Shown piece after piece: positions 43,245-52,758 of a DNA stretch of 64,000 nt. The notes under the pieces are model-generated. The model was given only the letters and a program-made list of their open reading frames with translations, had not been told where the DNA came from and ran no database searches. Each line of letters starts with the position of its first letter. The stretch's first letter is position 1. Origin of the DNA: Lachnospiraceae bacterium (GTDB lineage: Bacteria > Bacillota > Clostridia > Lachnospirales > Lachnospiraceae); the NCBI GenBank assembly GCA_029012365.1, contig JAQXLY010000035.1, positions 1 to 64,000 of the forward strand. The letters run 5' to 3'. The position numbers and the translations under genes were made by a program.

Positions 43245-43958
43245 ATGCATTACCAATGTTTAATTGTAGATGATGAACTGGAGTTAGCACAAATGACCTG
43301 CGAGTATTTCGGGATGTTTGATATCAGCTGTGCCTGTGTCGGAACAGTGGCAGAGTATGAGGCGTTTATGAGGGAAAATACGATAGATATTCTGCTGTTG
43401 GATGTAAATCTGCAGCGTGACAGCGGTTTTTTATTATGTAAAAGGATAAGGGAAGTCTCTGATATTCCGATTATTTTTATCAGTGCAAGGCAGAGTGATG
43501 ATGATATGCTGACCGCATTACAAATCGGTGGGGATGATTATATCAAGAAACCGTATACATTAAGTATTCTACTGGCTAAGGTGAAGGTTGTATTGAAACG
43601 AATCGGGAAGAGTGGCAAGGAAACCGTGAGTCCTGAAGAAGGCGGAGCTGTAAATAGCACAAATATAAAAAGCTGCAACGGAATGACACTTGATAAGGGA
43701 ACGTTTTCCGTCACCGTGGGAGAAAAACGGGTAGAACTGAAGGCAAAGGAATTTCGATTGCTGGAGTGCCTGTTTGATAACAGAAACACAATTGTTACAA
43801 AGGAGCGTCTGTTTCATGAGGTATGGGGGGACTCGTTTTTCAGTGACGGAACATTAAATGTACATATCAGGAAGCTTCGCGAGAAAATCGAGAAAAATCC
43901 GAATGAGCCGGAAATGATAACTACGATTTGGGGAACGGGGTATTTACTGAAGCTATGA
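43245..43958 (+). CDS. OmpR-family response regulator
   Basis: A 237-residue regulator. The receiver shows D9-D10, phosphorylation site D53 (IDILLLDVNLQRDSG) and K102 (YIKKPYTLSIL); the DNA-binding winged helix has ELKAKEFRLLECLFDN and ends TTIWGTGYLLKL. The ATG at 43245 lies behind AAAGGGG. The stop overlaps the kinase start as ATGA. With the kinase and transporter downstream it forms a peptide-sensing type module. Confidence 0.94.
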   Translation: MHYQCLIVDDELELAQMTCEYFGMFDISCACVGTVAEYEAFMRENTIDILLLDVNLQRDSGFLLCKRIREVSDIPIIFISARQSDDDMLTALQIGGDDYIKKPYTLSILLAKVKVVLKRIGKSGKETVSPEEGGAVNSTNIKSCNGMTLDKGTFSVTVGEKRVELKAKEFRLLECLFDNRNTIVTKERLFHEVWGDSFFSDGTLNVHIRKLREKIEKNPNEPEMITTIWGTGYLLKL

Positions 43959-45199
43959 AAATAAGAAATTTGTTTGTTCTTTTTACTATTTTGCTTTTTT
44001 TGACTACAGGAGTATGTTTTTGGAAAATCGGAAGTATATCCGCTGAGAGTACTGATATGGTGGAGATGAATGAGAGCCTCAAACAGATTGAAGCGGCACT
44101 AAAGGAATGTACGGCTGTGGATTTGATTGAGGAGCTGGAAGCACGGTATGACTGTACGATTTTGTTTTATGCGGATAAGGATTATCAAAGCGGGTTAAAT
44201 AAGGCAATAAAGCAGGGTGCAGTCGTTTTGGACTATGAAGAGAACGGGACAATTATCGCGAAGGTTTGTTTTTATAAATTAATCGGTGAATTTGAGCATC
44301 AGAAAAAGGAACTCAGGTTCATCGTTCTGTTTGTGTCGGCGTGTATCTGGCTCATCGGGGCAGGCGTGCTTTTTTATATTTATAAACGGTATCTGGTGCC
44401 GTTTCGGAGACTTCGCAGTTTTGCGGGAGAAGTGGCAAGGGGAAATCTGGATATGCCGCTTCTGATGCCGAAGCGTAATTACTTCGGTGCATTTACGGAG
44501 AGCTTCGACATTATGCGCGAAGAATTGAAAGCGGCAAAGGAAAATGAATATCGTGCCAATATCAGCAAAAAAGAGCTGGTAGCGGAATTGTCCCATGATA
44601 TAAAGACACCGGTTGCCACGATAAAGGCAGCATGTGAAATTTTGCAGATAACCGGGCAGAACGAGGCTGTATTAGAAAAAATAAGGCTGATAGATGCAAA
44701 GGCTGCCATGATAGAGCAGTTAATAGGAAACCTTTTTCATGCGACGTTAGAGGAGCTTGAAGTTTTAAAGGTGCTGCCTTCGGAGGAGGCATCCACCTGC
44801 ATTGAGGAGATGTTTCTGGGCTTAACGGGCTATGGAAATCTGCAGATAGAGAATCATATTCCGGAATGCTTATTGATTATGGATAAGCTTCGGATGAATC
44901 AGGTGGTTGACAATATTGTAAATAATGCTTTCAAATATGCAAAAACAGCAGTATATGTTTCATTTTCGTCAAAAGAGGATGGGGTCGGTATTCGGATTCG
45001 GGATGAGGGTTCCGGTGTGCCGGAGGAGGATCTGGCAAGGGTTACTGAGAAGTTTTACCGGGGACACAATGCAAACGGTGAGAGCGGGTCCGGACTGGGA
45101 CTGTACCTGGCAAAGCTTTTCATGGAGAAGATGCAGGGACATATGACTATCTACAATGATAACGGTTTTGTTGTGGAGCTGTATCTTAGAAAGGCATAG
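43955..45199 (+). CDS. Membrane sensor histidine kinase
   Basis: A 414-residue kinase. Membrane helices at about 5-24 and 121-144 enclose an extracellular domain of about 95 residues, larger than the tiny loop of BceS-type kinases. HAMP follows, then the H-box ELSHDIKTPVATI with H214, the N-box MNQVVDNIVNNAFKYAK, and G boxes RDEGSGVPEEDLA and GSGLGLYLAKLF. It partners with the regulator just upstream. The start is the ATG at 43955. Confidence 0.94.
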   Translation: MKIRNLFVLFTILLFLTTGVCFWKIGSISAESTDMVEMNESLKQIEAALKECTAVDLIEELEARYDCTILFYADKDYQSGLNKAIKQGAVVLDYEENGTIIAKVCFYKLIGEFEHQKKELRFIVLFVSACIWLIGAGVLFYIYKRYLVPFRRLRSFAGEVARGNLDMPLLMPKRNYFGAFTESFDIMREELKAAKENEYRANISKKELVAELSHDIKTPVATIKAACEILQITGQNEAVLEKIRLIDAKAAMIEQLIGNLFHATLEELEVLKVLPSEEASTCIEEMFLGLTGYGNLQIENHIPECLLIMDKLRMNQVVDNIVNNAFKYAKTAVYVSFSSKEDGVGIRIRDEGSGVPEEDLARVTEKFYRGHNANGESGSGLGLYLAKLFMEKMQGHMTIYNDNGFVVELYLRKA

Positions 45200-45203
45200 T
45201 AAT

Positions 45204-45225
45204 TAAGAAACAGATAAGAAACAGA
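45204..45225 (+). promoter_or_regulatory. Two 11-bp direct repeats before the ABC transporter, candidate regulator site
   Basis: TAAGAAACAGA occurs twice head to tail (45204-45214 and 45215-45225), one helical turn apart, about 75 bases before the transporter start. OmpR-family regulators bind direct repeats with this spacing. A possible -10 (TAAAAT, near 45262) lies downstream. Binding by the adjacent regulator is inferred. Confidence 0.55.
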
Positions 45226-45300
45226 GAAGAATCGGGAAAAGACAAGTTAATGAATGAAGAGTAAAATGAATTCATCAGGAAATAAACCGGGAGGATTCAT

Positions 45301-46056
45301 ATGGAAACGATACTGGAAGCAAAGGATTTGTGTAAAACATTTTCAAACGAAAGCGTGCAGCAGCATGTGTTACGCAATTTGAATTTTAAGATGACGGAGG
45401 GCGATTATACGGTTATTATGGGAAGCTCAGGCTCAGGCAAAAGTACATTATTGTATTCTTTGTCGGGAATTGACCGTCCTACCCTCGGAACTATTTTATA
45501 CCGCGGAGAAGACATTACCGGGTACAGCAATGATAAGCTGGCGGTTTTCCGGCGCAAAAACTGTGGATTTGTATTCCAGCAGAATTATTTAAACGATACC
45601 ATGAGTATTTTGGATAATATAGTAGTGTGCGGATTACTGGTTAGCAGGAATAAAAAGGAAATCACGGCCCGTGCGAAGGAGCTGGTGGAAAGGATGGGAT
45701 TATCTCCGGATATATTAAAGAAATTTCCTACACAGTTATCCGGAGGCGAACAGCAGCGAATAGCGATGATTCGCGGAATCATCAATAAGCCGGCAATTCT
45801 CTTTGCGGATGAGCCTACAGGGGCATTAAATTCACAAAGTGCACAGCAGGTATTAGATGTGCTGACTGACTTAAACAAAGAGGGGCAGAGTATTGTTATG
45901 GTTACCCATGACGTAAAAACCGCCCGCAGAGGAAACCGGATTCTCTATTTGAGGGACGGCGTGATTGTTGACGAATTATATCTCGGAGCTTACAAAAAGA
46001 ACGATAAAGAGCGTCATGAAAAGCTTCGTACTTTCCTGACCGAAATGGGTTGGTAA
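45301..46056 (+). CDS. ABC transporter ATP-binding protein, MacB/BceA type
   Basis: A 251-residue ATPase of the kind that works with FtsX-type permeases in peptide export or resistance. Walker A is GSSGSGKST, the signature LSGGEQQRIAMIRGI, Walker B ILFADEPTGALN, and the switch His stands in VMVTHD. Q-loop in CGFVFQQNYL. GGGAGG lies before the ATG at 45301, and the permease follows after 24 bases. Confidence 0.95.
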   Translation: METILEAKDLCKTFSNESVQQHVLRNLNFKMTEGDYTVIMGSSGSGKSTLLYSLSGIDRPTLGTILYRGEDITGYSNDKLAVFRRKNCGFVFQQNYLNDTMSILDNIVVCGLLVSRNKKEITARAKELVERMGLSPDILKKFPTQLSGGEQQRIAMIRGIINKPAILFADEPTGALNSQSAQQVLDVLTDLNKEGQSIVMVTHDVKTARRGNRILYLRDGVIVDELYLGAYKKNDKERHEKLRTFLTEMGW

Positions 46057-46080
46057 TGGGTTCGGAAAGGAGGAGCAGAG

Positions 46081-48429
46081 ATGAAGTATTTTATGATTGC
46101 AATTTGTGGGCTTAAGAAGAAAAAGGGTGATGCGGCTGCAATGTTTTTTTTAATTGTATTTGCAACCGTGATGATGTATACCGGACTGTCTGTTTTTTCA
46201 AATCTGGGAAATGTTTTAGACGAAGTAAATGAAAGAAATAACGGCGCGGATGTGATTATCGGTTCTCCGTGTGCGTCGGCAGACGGGATTGAAAAGACGA
46301 TTTTATCCTTTGATGAGGTCGAGAAGCTGGAGCTTCGGGATGCACTGTATGTATCGGTTGGAAAATACCGTAAGGGCGGTAATGAGCAGCAGGAGATGGC
46401 TTTTTTTGCAGAGTCAATGGGAACGCCGTCCGAGCTGTTTACGCCCGAAATAATTGATAAAGGGCAGCAGATGGCAGAAAATGCGATTATATTGCCATAT
46501 TATCTGCACGTTGCGGAAGGCTATGAAACCGGGGATATAATAGAATTAGAGATAAATCATATTACCTATGAGTGTGAAATTTACGGCTTTATGGAGGATG
46601 TCTTATTTGCAACCCCCACCAATATATCCACCTTTCATATTTTGACGGCAGCTGAACTGTATGAGGACCTGAAGGAGCAGATGACTGCATATACAATGTA
46701 TCGTATCCGGCTGGATGAGGGAGCAGACATGAATAAGGCAGAGGGAGACATTTATTCTGCCATAGAAAAGGAAGTGGAGGGATTTCAGCAATACTATAAT
46801 CTTTCCATGAATTATGAAACCATGAGCTTCGGAGATACGATTACGGCGGGTATACTGATGGCTATTCTGATATTGTTTGCCGTGATTATCCTTCTGGTTG
46901 CCATTGTCATAATATGCTTCAGTATTCAGAATTCCTTAGAACGTAATATGACAAATACGGGAATTATGGAGGCATCCGGATTTACGGTGAATCAGCTGAT
47001 TTTCTGTGTCGTACTGGAAAGCATGGCAGTTGTGGTGCCTGCCGTTTTCTGTGCACTTTTGCTTTCACCTGTTTTGTCGGAGGTACTAGGAGGGATTGTC
47101 GCATCCTCGATAGGGGTACGCTGGTCAAGACTCTTTGATATAGATAGTGCATTAATAACAGTTGTAACAATCCTTGGTTTTGTTTTGTTTGCAACGTATG
47201 TTAAGGCAGGGAAATATAAGAAAATTTCCATCTTAGATGCGCTGCGCGGAAACGTAAAGACACATAATTTCCGTAAAAATCATGTTGCACTGGATAAAAC
47301 GGTGCTGCCTGTCAGTGCGGCACTCGGGGTGAAAGGAATATTCTGTCAGAAAAGAAAGAGCATTGCAATTTGTCTGATTTCGATTGCGCTGGCAGTTGCC
47401 TGCAGCTCAGGCTTCTTCTTATATCAGAATTTTGTCCTGTCGCCTGACAGCCTCATTGATATTGTAGGTATCGAACGGGCCTCTGCACAGATTGATATTC
47501 CGGAAAATCAGGATATTCACGCGATTGGGGCTGAGATTGAAGGAATTCATGGTGTAGAACAGGTAAATTACTATACAACGAATGCAATGAAACTGGGGAA
47601 GGACGGAGTAGAGGAGTTATGTTCAATAGATTATTGGGAGGATACCGGTAAAATTAAGACAAGTACCATTGTAGAGGGACGATATCCGGTTTATGACAAT
47701 GAGATGGCACTCAGCCGGCCGGTTTGTGAAAGCCTTAATGTAAAGGTTGGCGACATGATTACGGTATCGAGTGGAATGAATTCATGTGAGTATCTTGTGA
47801 CGGGTATGACACAGCATATTACTAATCTCGGGAAAAAGGCTGTTATGACCTTTGAAGGAATCGGCAGAATTAATGAAGCCGTAAAGCCGTCCATGATAAT
47901 GGTGTATAAGGAGAAAAAGGCCGATTATGCAGAGATAGAGAGGGAGCTTATAAACAGGTATCCGGAGTTTAAGGTTACGGATGTGGAGAAGCTGATACAG
48001 GTGAGCAGTCAGTCGATTTCCACTGCAATGTCGATTCTTTGTATTGTATTTAATGTATGCACCGTATTAATTATTGTAATTATTATGCTGTTAATGATAC
48101 GAATGAAGCTCGTACAGGAGAAGGTGCGGATAGGTGTGGATAAGGCGCTCGGCTTTACGACAGCCCAGGTGATAGCCCGCATTGTAATGAACTATGTGCC
48201 GGTTGTCTTTATCGGTTCCGTTCTCGGTGTGATAATATCGTATTTTACGTTTGAAGGTCTGGTTTCCCTGTGTGTTTCATTTTGTGGAATCAGAAGCTGC
48301 AATATGGATAGGGATGCAATATATATGATTGTAACAGTGATGCTCATTACAGTAACCTCATTACTTGCCTCCTTCTTTATTTCGGTTCGGGTAAGAAAAA
48401 TAGAGCCAAGCCGGATGATACGCGAATAA
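46081..48429 (+). CDS. FtsX-family ABC transporter permease
   Basis: A 782-residue membrane protein with one N-terminal membrane helix (about 20-42), a large extracellular domain, a first FtsX core near residues 255-380 and a second unit with its own N-terminal helix, extracellular domain and three-helix core at the C terminus (about 645-775). The two-unit layout is that of long FtsX permeases found with two-component systems in Firmicutes, used in antimicrobial-peptide sensing or resistance. Its substrate is unknown. It ends the four-gene module; no terminator is clear. Confidence 0.88.
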   Translation: MKYFMIAICGLKKKKGDAAAMFFLIVFATVMMYTGLSVFSNLGNVLDEVNERNNGADVIIGSPCASADGIEKTILSFDEVEKLELRDALYVSVGKYRKGGNEQQEMAFFAESMGTPSELFTPEIIDKGQQMAENAIILPYYLHVAEGYETGDIIELEINHITYECEIYGFMEDVLFATPTNISTFHILTAAELYEDLKEQMTAYTMYRIRLDEGADMNKAEGDIYSAIEKEVEGFQQYYNLSMNYETMSFGDTITAGILMAILILFAVIILLVAIVIICFSIQNSLERNMTNTGIMEASGFTVNQLIFCVVLESMAVVVPAVFCALLLSPVLSEVLGGIVASSIGVRWSRLFDIDSALITVVTILGFVLFATYVKAGKYKKISILDALRGNVKTHNFRKNHVALDKTVLPVSAALGVKGIFCQKRKSIAICLISIALAVACSSGFFLYQNFVLSPDSLIDIVGIERASAQIDIPENQDIHAIGAEIEGIHGVEQVNYYTTNAMKLGKDGVEELCSIDYWEDTGKIKTSTIVEGRYPVYDNEMALSRPVCESLNVKVGDMITVSSGMNSCEYLVTGMTQHITNLGKKAVMTFEGIGRINEAVKPSMIMVYKEKKADYAEIERELINRYPEFKVTDVEKLIQVSSQSISTAMSILCIVFNVCTVLIIVIIMLLMIRMKLVQEKVRIGVDKALGFTTAQVIARIVMNYVPVVFIGSVLGVIISYFTFEGLVSLCVSFCGIRSCNMDRDAIYMIVTVMLITVTSLLASFFISVRVRKIEPSRMIRE

Positions 48430-48501
48430 GGTAGGTGCTTGTAAAATTTAAGAAAAATTAAGGCTTTCAAAAGAATAGGTTAATCTTTCCCTGTTAAAAT
48501 A

Positions 48502-48530
48502 ATACCGGAGGAACAAACAGTATCCGGTAT
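48502..48530 (+). other. Stem-loop ahead of the YdcF-like gene
   Basis: ATACCGGA (48502-48509) and TCCGGTAT (48523-48530) pair perfectly with a 13-base loop. The rest of the 157-base gap (48430-48586) is AT-rich, with TTAAG direct repeats near 48449 and a possible TAAAAT at 48495-48500. Confidence 0.4.
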
Positions 48531-48586
48531 TACGAATGAAGGGGGCTTTAAGGATGGGATTCGGAAGGTTGGAAAGGAGTAAGGGA

Positions 48587-49357
48587 ATGCAGATATTTCT
48601 GTGGATTACAGTGGCGGTGCTTTTATTGTATGCGGTATTTGCATTCCTTTATACGACTGTGGTGATTTATGCATCAGGTACAGCCACTTCGTTTTTGTGG
48701 TTCTGGCCGGTGACATTCTGTATTGCGCTGGCCGCGGCAGCCGGATTGTTTTTTGTGCTGACGGGAAGACTTCCGGGATTAAAGAAGGTGGCAATCGGTT
48801 TTAGCATTCTGTTCTGGATTTGTCTGCTTATTTTTCTTGGCGTAGAGGCCATGATTTTTATGGCGGGAAGAAAAGCTCCGGAGAAAGGGGCTGCTTATGT
48901 AGTCGTGCTGGGTGCACAGGTACGGGGAGAAATACCGACGCTGGTGTTACAGGCCAGAATTAAAGCCGCAGCGGAGTATTTGAAGGAGTATCCGGATGCG
49001 GTGGCAGTGGCATCCGGAGGCAAAGGAAGCGGCGAGAGCATCAGTGAAGCAGAGGCAATTAAGAGAGGACTTGTGCGTCTCGGAATAGAAGAGGAGCGGA
49101 TTTTGTTGGAGGAGAGTTCCACCAGTACCGCAGAGAACCTTAAGTTTTCTGCGGAAATTATACCGGAGTATGAACAGGCGGATGTAGTTGTCGTAACGAA
49201 CGACTTTCATGTGTACCGTGCAGTGCATCTGGCAGAAAGGCTTGGATATACACGGGTTTCGGGACTTGGGGCTACAGAATTTTTTGCAGTGACAATACAG
49301 TATTATGTACGGGAATTTTTTGCTCTTATAGCCGGAAGCTGTCGCGGAAATTTTTGA
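48587..49357 (+). CDS. YdcF-family (DUF218) membrane protein
   Basis: A 256-residue protein with three or four N-terminal membrane helices (to about residue 90) and a C-terminal DUF218 domain: YVVVLGAQVRGEIPTLVLQAR, the Gly-rich VASGGKGSGESISEAEAI, ILLEESSTSTAENLKFS and VVVTNDFHVYRAVHLA. Relatives include SanA and ElyC, linked to envelope integrity. I chose the ATG at 48587 because AAAGGAG lies 7 bases before it; the longer frame to 48536 has no comparable site. Confidence 0.88.
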   Translation: MQIFLWITVAVLLLYAVFAFLYTTVVIYASGTATSFLWFWPVTFCIALAAAAGLFFVLTGRLPGLKKVAIGFSILFWICLLIFLGVEAMIFMAGRKAPEKGAAYVVVLGAQVRGEIPTLVLQARIKAAAEYLKEYPDAVAVASGGKGSGESISEAEAIKRGLVRLGIEEERILLEESSTSTAENLKFSAEIIPEYEQADVVVVTNDFHVYRAVHLAERLGYTRVSGLGATEFFAVTIQYYVREFFALIAGSCRGNF

Positions 49358-49358
49358 C

Positions 49359-49388
49359 TTTACAAGAAAGGCTCCGGAGGGATATAAT
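49359..49388 (+). promoter_or_regulatory. Promoter of tatD-rsmA
   Basis: TTTACA at 49359-49364 and TATAAT at 49383-49388 with an 18-base spacer (or TTACAA with 17). It starts at the YdcF-like stop codon. Confidence 0.65.
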
Positions 49389-49448
49389 ACTGTTATATGT
49401 GTCTGTAAAATGAGAACGGTTTATTGCCGGAAGGAGTCAGTAAAGGTT

Positions 49449-50225
49449 ATGATTTTCGATACACATGCCCATTATGATGATGAGGCTTTTGATGAAGACA
49501 GGGATGCTGTATTGGGCTCTCTTGCCGATGGCGGTGTGGGTCTTGTGGTAAATATTTGTGCGAGTAAGGAGTCTCTCCGGAAAACGGAGGAGCTTACAAA
49601 GAAGTATCCCTTTATGTACGGGGCGGTAGGAATTCATCCGGATTATGTGGGAGAGCTTGATAGTGGAATAATGGATGAATTGTCACAGTTGGCGGATGAG
49701 GAGAAAATCGTTGCTATCGGAGAAATCGGTCTGGATTATTATTGGGATATTGCTCCGAGAGAAGTGCAGAGAAAATGGTTTGAGCAGCAGCTTTCACTGG
49801 CGCTTGAAAAGGACCTGCCTGTGGTGATTCATTCCAGAGAGGCGACTAATGAGACACTTGAGATTATTCGACGTACTTATCTTGAATCGGAAGGGAAGCT
49901 TCGCGGCGTGATTCACTGCTTTTCCGGTTCTGCGGAGATAGCAAAGGAATACACGGACATGGGCTTTTATATCGGCGTTGGCGGTGTAGTCACCTTTAAG
50001 AACGGAAAGAAGCTAAAGGAAGTAGTGGAGGCGCTGCCTCTTGATAAGCTGGTGATTGAGACGGATTGTCCGTATCTGGCACCTGTACCTTACCGGGGAA
50101 AACGAAACGATTCCACGCTGCTAAAACTTGTAATTGAGGAAATCGCCGCACTTCGCGGTATGACTGCAGAGGAAGTGGAACGTGTGACGGAAGAAAATGC
50201 ACGCAGGTTGTACGGACTCGGTTGA
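49449..50225 (+). CDS. tatD: TatD-family metal-dependent hydrolase
   Basis: A 258-residue TIM-barrel deoxyribonuclease-like enzyme. Metal ligands are visible in FDTHAHYDD, in AIGEIGLDYYW (Glu), in VIHSREA, in IHCFSG and in ETDCPYLAP. The block PVPYRGKRNDS is typical. Length is standard. The start is the ATG at 49449. It runs up to the rsmA gene, and the two are often neighbours in Firmicutes. Confidence 0.95.
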   Translation: MIFDTHAHYDDEAFDEDRDAVLGSLADGGVGLVVNICASKESLRKTEELTKKYPFMYGAVGIHPDYVGELDSGIMDELSQLADEEKIVAIGEIGLDYYWDIAPREVQRKWFEQQLSLALEKDLPVVIHSREATNETLEIIRRTYLESEGKLRGVIHCFSGSAEIAKEYTDMGFYIGVGGVVTFKNGKKLKEVVEALPLDKLVIETDCPYLAPVPYRGKRNDSTLLKLVIEEIAALRGMTAEEVERVTEENARRLYGLG

Positions 50226-50248
50226 GAGAAGGTACGGAAAGGACATCG

Positions 50249-51121
50249 ATGGCAACCTTAGGAAATCCCAAAGAAACAATAGAGATTTTAAATAAATACG
50301 GGTTCAATTTTCAAAAGAAGTTCGGACAGAACTTTTTGATTGATACCCATGTGCTGGAGAAAATTGTTCGTGCGGCGGAGATTACGAAAGAGGACTGTGT
50401 TCTGGAAATCGGCCCGGGTATCGGCACAATGACACAGTATCTCTGCGAAAATGCGGGGAAGGTCATTGCGGTAGAAATTGATAAAAACCTGATTCCGATT
50501 CTGACCGAGGATACCCTTGCGGACTATGATAATGTAAAGGTTATTAACTCAGATGTATTGAAGCTTGATTTGAAGAAGCTTGCAGAGGAGGAAAACGGGG
50601 GTAAGCCGATTAAGGTAGTAGCAAATCTGCCGTATTATATTACTACGCCGATTATTATGGGACTGTTTGAGGCGGACGTACCACTTACCTCCGTTACCGT
50701 TATGGTGCAGAAGGAGGTGGCGGACCGTATGCAGGCGGGGCCCGGAAGTAAGGATTACGGTGCACTGTCTCTCGCAGTACAGTATTATGCGAAGCCGTAT
50801 ATTGCGGCAAATGTACCGCCGAACTGTTTTATGCCGCGTCCGAACGTAGGCTCTGCAGTCATACGACTGACCTTGCATGAAAAGCCTCCTGTGGAGGTGA
50901 CGGATGAGAAGCTTTTGTTTAAACTCATCCGTGCCTCCTTTGCCCAGCGCAGAAAAACACTGGTAAACGGTCTGACCAATTCCCCGGAGCTTTCCTTTTC
51001 AAAGGAGGAGGTGACGAAATTCCTTGAAAAGTGTGGGCTTGCACCAACTGTCCGCGGGGAGACATTGACGCTACAGCAGTTTGCCGAGCTTGCAAATGTG
51101 ATTGCAAGGGTGAAGGCGTAG
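50249..51121 (+). CDS. rsmA: 16S rRNA dimethyladenosine transferase
   Basis: A 290-residue methyltransferase that dimethylates two adjacent adenines near the 3' end of 16S rRNA. Seen are KKFGQNFLIDTHVLEKIV, SAM motif VLEIGPGIGTMT, VIAVEIDKNL, and the catalytic NLPYYITTPII. The C-terminal helical domain follows with FAQRRKTLVNGL. The start is the ATG at 50249 behind GGAAAGGA. It ends 8 bases before the convergent fucosidase gene. Confidence 0.97.
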   Translation: MATLGNPKETIEILNKYGFNFQKKFGQNFLIDTHVLEKIVRAAEITKEDCVLEIGPGIGTMTQYLCENAGKVIAVEIDKNLIPILTEDTLADYDNVKVINSDVLKLDLKKLAEEENGGKPIKVVANLPYYITTPIIMGLFEADVPLTSVTVMVQKEVADRMQAGPGSKDYGALSLAVQYYAKPYIAANVPPNCFMPRPNVGSAVIRLTLHEKPPVEVTDEKLLFKLIRASFAQRRKTLVNGLTNSPELSFSKEEVTKFLEKCGLAPTVRGETLTLQQFAELANVIARVKA

Positions 51122-51129
51122 CCTGCTAT

Positions 51130-52596
51130 TTATTCAAGCTCGATTGCAAGACAGTTTGTGTATTCTGTCGGCAGATGTTCCGGGAGCTTAACAATAAGTA
51201 CGCCAAATTCCTGAGAGTATTCTACAAATCCGTGGCCTAAAAGACGCACTGCTTTAACATGCTCGTCCGGAAGCAGGCTTTTTATTACCGCGCATCTGTT
51301 TTCCGGTGCTGACATAATGTATGCGTACAGAGTTTTTTCCTTTTGAACAAAACGGAAGTCAGAGGAATTCCAATTCGTTTTGTTTTCGGTAAAGCCGTCT
51401 ATTGTAACGCGAGTATCTCCCTCACCGAAGATACGGAACGGTCTGGTCTCATATACCGCCTCAGAGCATATCTCAAACCATTTTGCAAGCTCCTTAAGAA
51501 TGTACTCTGCTTCTTCTTCGATGGAGCCGTCAGGCTTTTGGATAACGTTTAAAAGCATTGTGCCGTTTTTGGAGATAATGTCAACAAGCATTTCAATAAT
51601 CTGGTCCGGACGCTTGTAGGTCTGTCTCGCATCGGCAAACCAGTTTCCGATACAGGTGTCGGTCTGCCACGGATGCTCCATAATACCCGGAAGCTGACTT
51701 TTTTCAATATCAAGAACGCCGACCCGGTATACCTCCGGATTGCGGTTCTTTTGTGTATATACCGCTTCGTTTTTACCGTGTGCGGCAATAGAGGTATTAT
51801 ATAGATTTGAAACTATTCTAAGTCCCGGAGCATAATCACTGTGTTCATCACTGCGTTCAAACGGCAGACTGCTGTCAGAGTACAGAAGATCCGGCTGGAA
51901 TTTTTCAATCATTTCGTCTACGGAGCTTTCCCAGTATTTCTGAAAATCAGTATTATCTGTCATCCATTCCGGGGTTATCCCGTAATTTTTATGTATTCTG
52001 CCACTTTCATACATATATTTGGTTACGTCCGAATTGTTATGATAAAACTGTGTGTTATTACATCCATCGTATGGAACTCCTTTATACGGACCATATGTAT
52101 CGGCGCCCTTGCTTGTATACCACCAGTTGAAGGAGGCGGCAAGATGCTCGGTCAGACCAAACCTCATGTTGTATTTCCGGGCTGCGGACTGCCACAGTGC
52201 ACATATATCTTTTCCGGGACCGATATTTACCGAGTTATACGGATTGACTTTGGAGTCATAGTTAAAGAAGTTGTCATGATGTGTTGCCTGCGCGACAAAA
52301 TACCGTGCTCCTGCCTTATAGTAAAGCTCCATTAAATGCTCCGGGTCAAATTTTTCCGCTTTCCAGAGCTTGCAAATATCAAGATATCCGAATTTCGACG
52401 GATGTCCGTAATGACGTACATGGTAGTTGTATTGGTCAGTTCCCTGAATATACATATTTCTTGCATACCAGTCACCGGCCATCGGTACGCTTTGCGGTCC
52501 CCAGTGGCTCCATATTCCGAACTTCACATCGCGAAACCAGTCCGGGCACCGGTATTCTCTTAATGATTCAAAGGTTGCTTCAAAATTATTACTCAT
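51130..52596 (-). CDS. GH29 alpha-L-fucosidase
   Basis: A 488-residue glycoside hydrolase that removes alpha-L-fucose. The start RCPDWFRDVKFGIWSHWGPQSVP is the GH29 hallmark; YYKAGARYFVAQATHHDNF, WDSK-like NYDSKVNPYNSVNIGP, and FQPDLLYSDSSLPF, where the nucleophile Asp is expected, follow. No signal peptide, so it works in the cytoplasm on imported glycans. A beta-sandwich C-terminal part ends the protein. It diverges from an AraC regulator, its likely controller. RBS AAAGGAG. Confidence 0.93.
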   Translation of the reverse strand: MSNNFEATFESLREYRCPDWFRDVKFGIWSHWGPQSVPMAGDWYARNMYIQGTDQYNYHVRHYGHPSKFGYLDICKLWKAEKFDPEHLMELYYKAGARYFVAQATHHDNFFNYDSKVNPYNSVNIGPGKDICALWQSAARKYNMRFGLTEHLAASFNWWYTSKGADTYGPYKGVPYDGCNNTQFYHNNSDVTKYMYESGRIHKNYGITPEWMTDNTDFQKYWESSVDEMIEKFQPDLLYSDSSLPFERSDEHSDYAPGLRIVSNLYNTSIAAHGKNEAVYTQKNRNPEVYRVGVLDIEKSQLPGIMEHPWQTDTCIGNWFADARQTYKRPDQIIEMLVDIISKNGTMLLNVIQKPDGSIEEEAEYILKELAKWFEICSEAVYETRPFRIFGEGDTRVTIDGFTENKTNWNSSDFRFVQKEKTLYAYIMSAPENRCAVIKSLLPDEHVKAVRLLGHGFVEYSQEFGVLIVKLPEHLPTEYTNCLAIELE

Positions 52597-52758
52597 AAGC
52601 GGGACTCCTTTCGCATAAAAAGTGGTTCTTACAGGTTCATTTTACTTCTTTGTTATGTGTATTTCGAGGGCTTATATTAAGGAAAATGTGGACAATATTA
52701 AGAAAGTATGATACATTTGTGAAAAAGGTACTTATCTCTTTTAAGGAGTAAATCTAAG

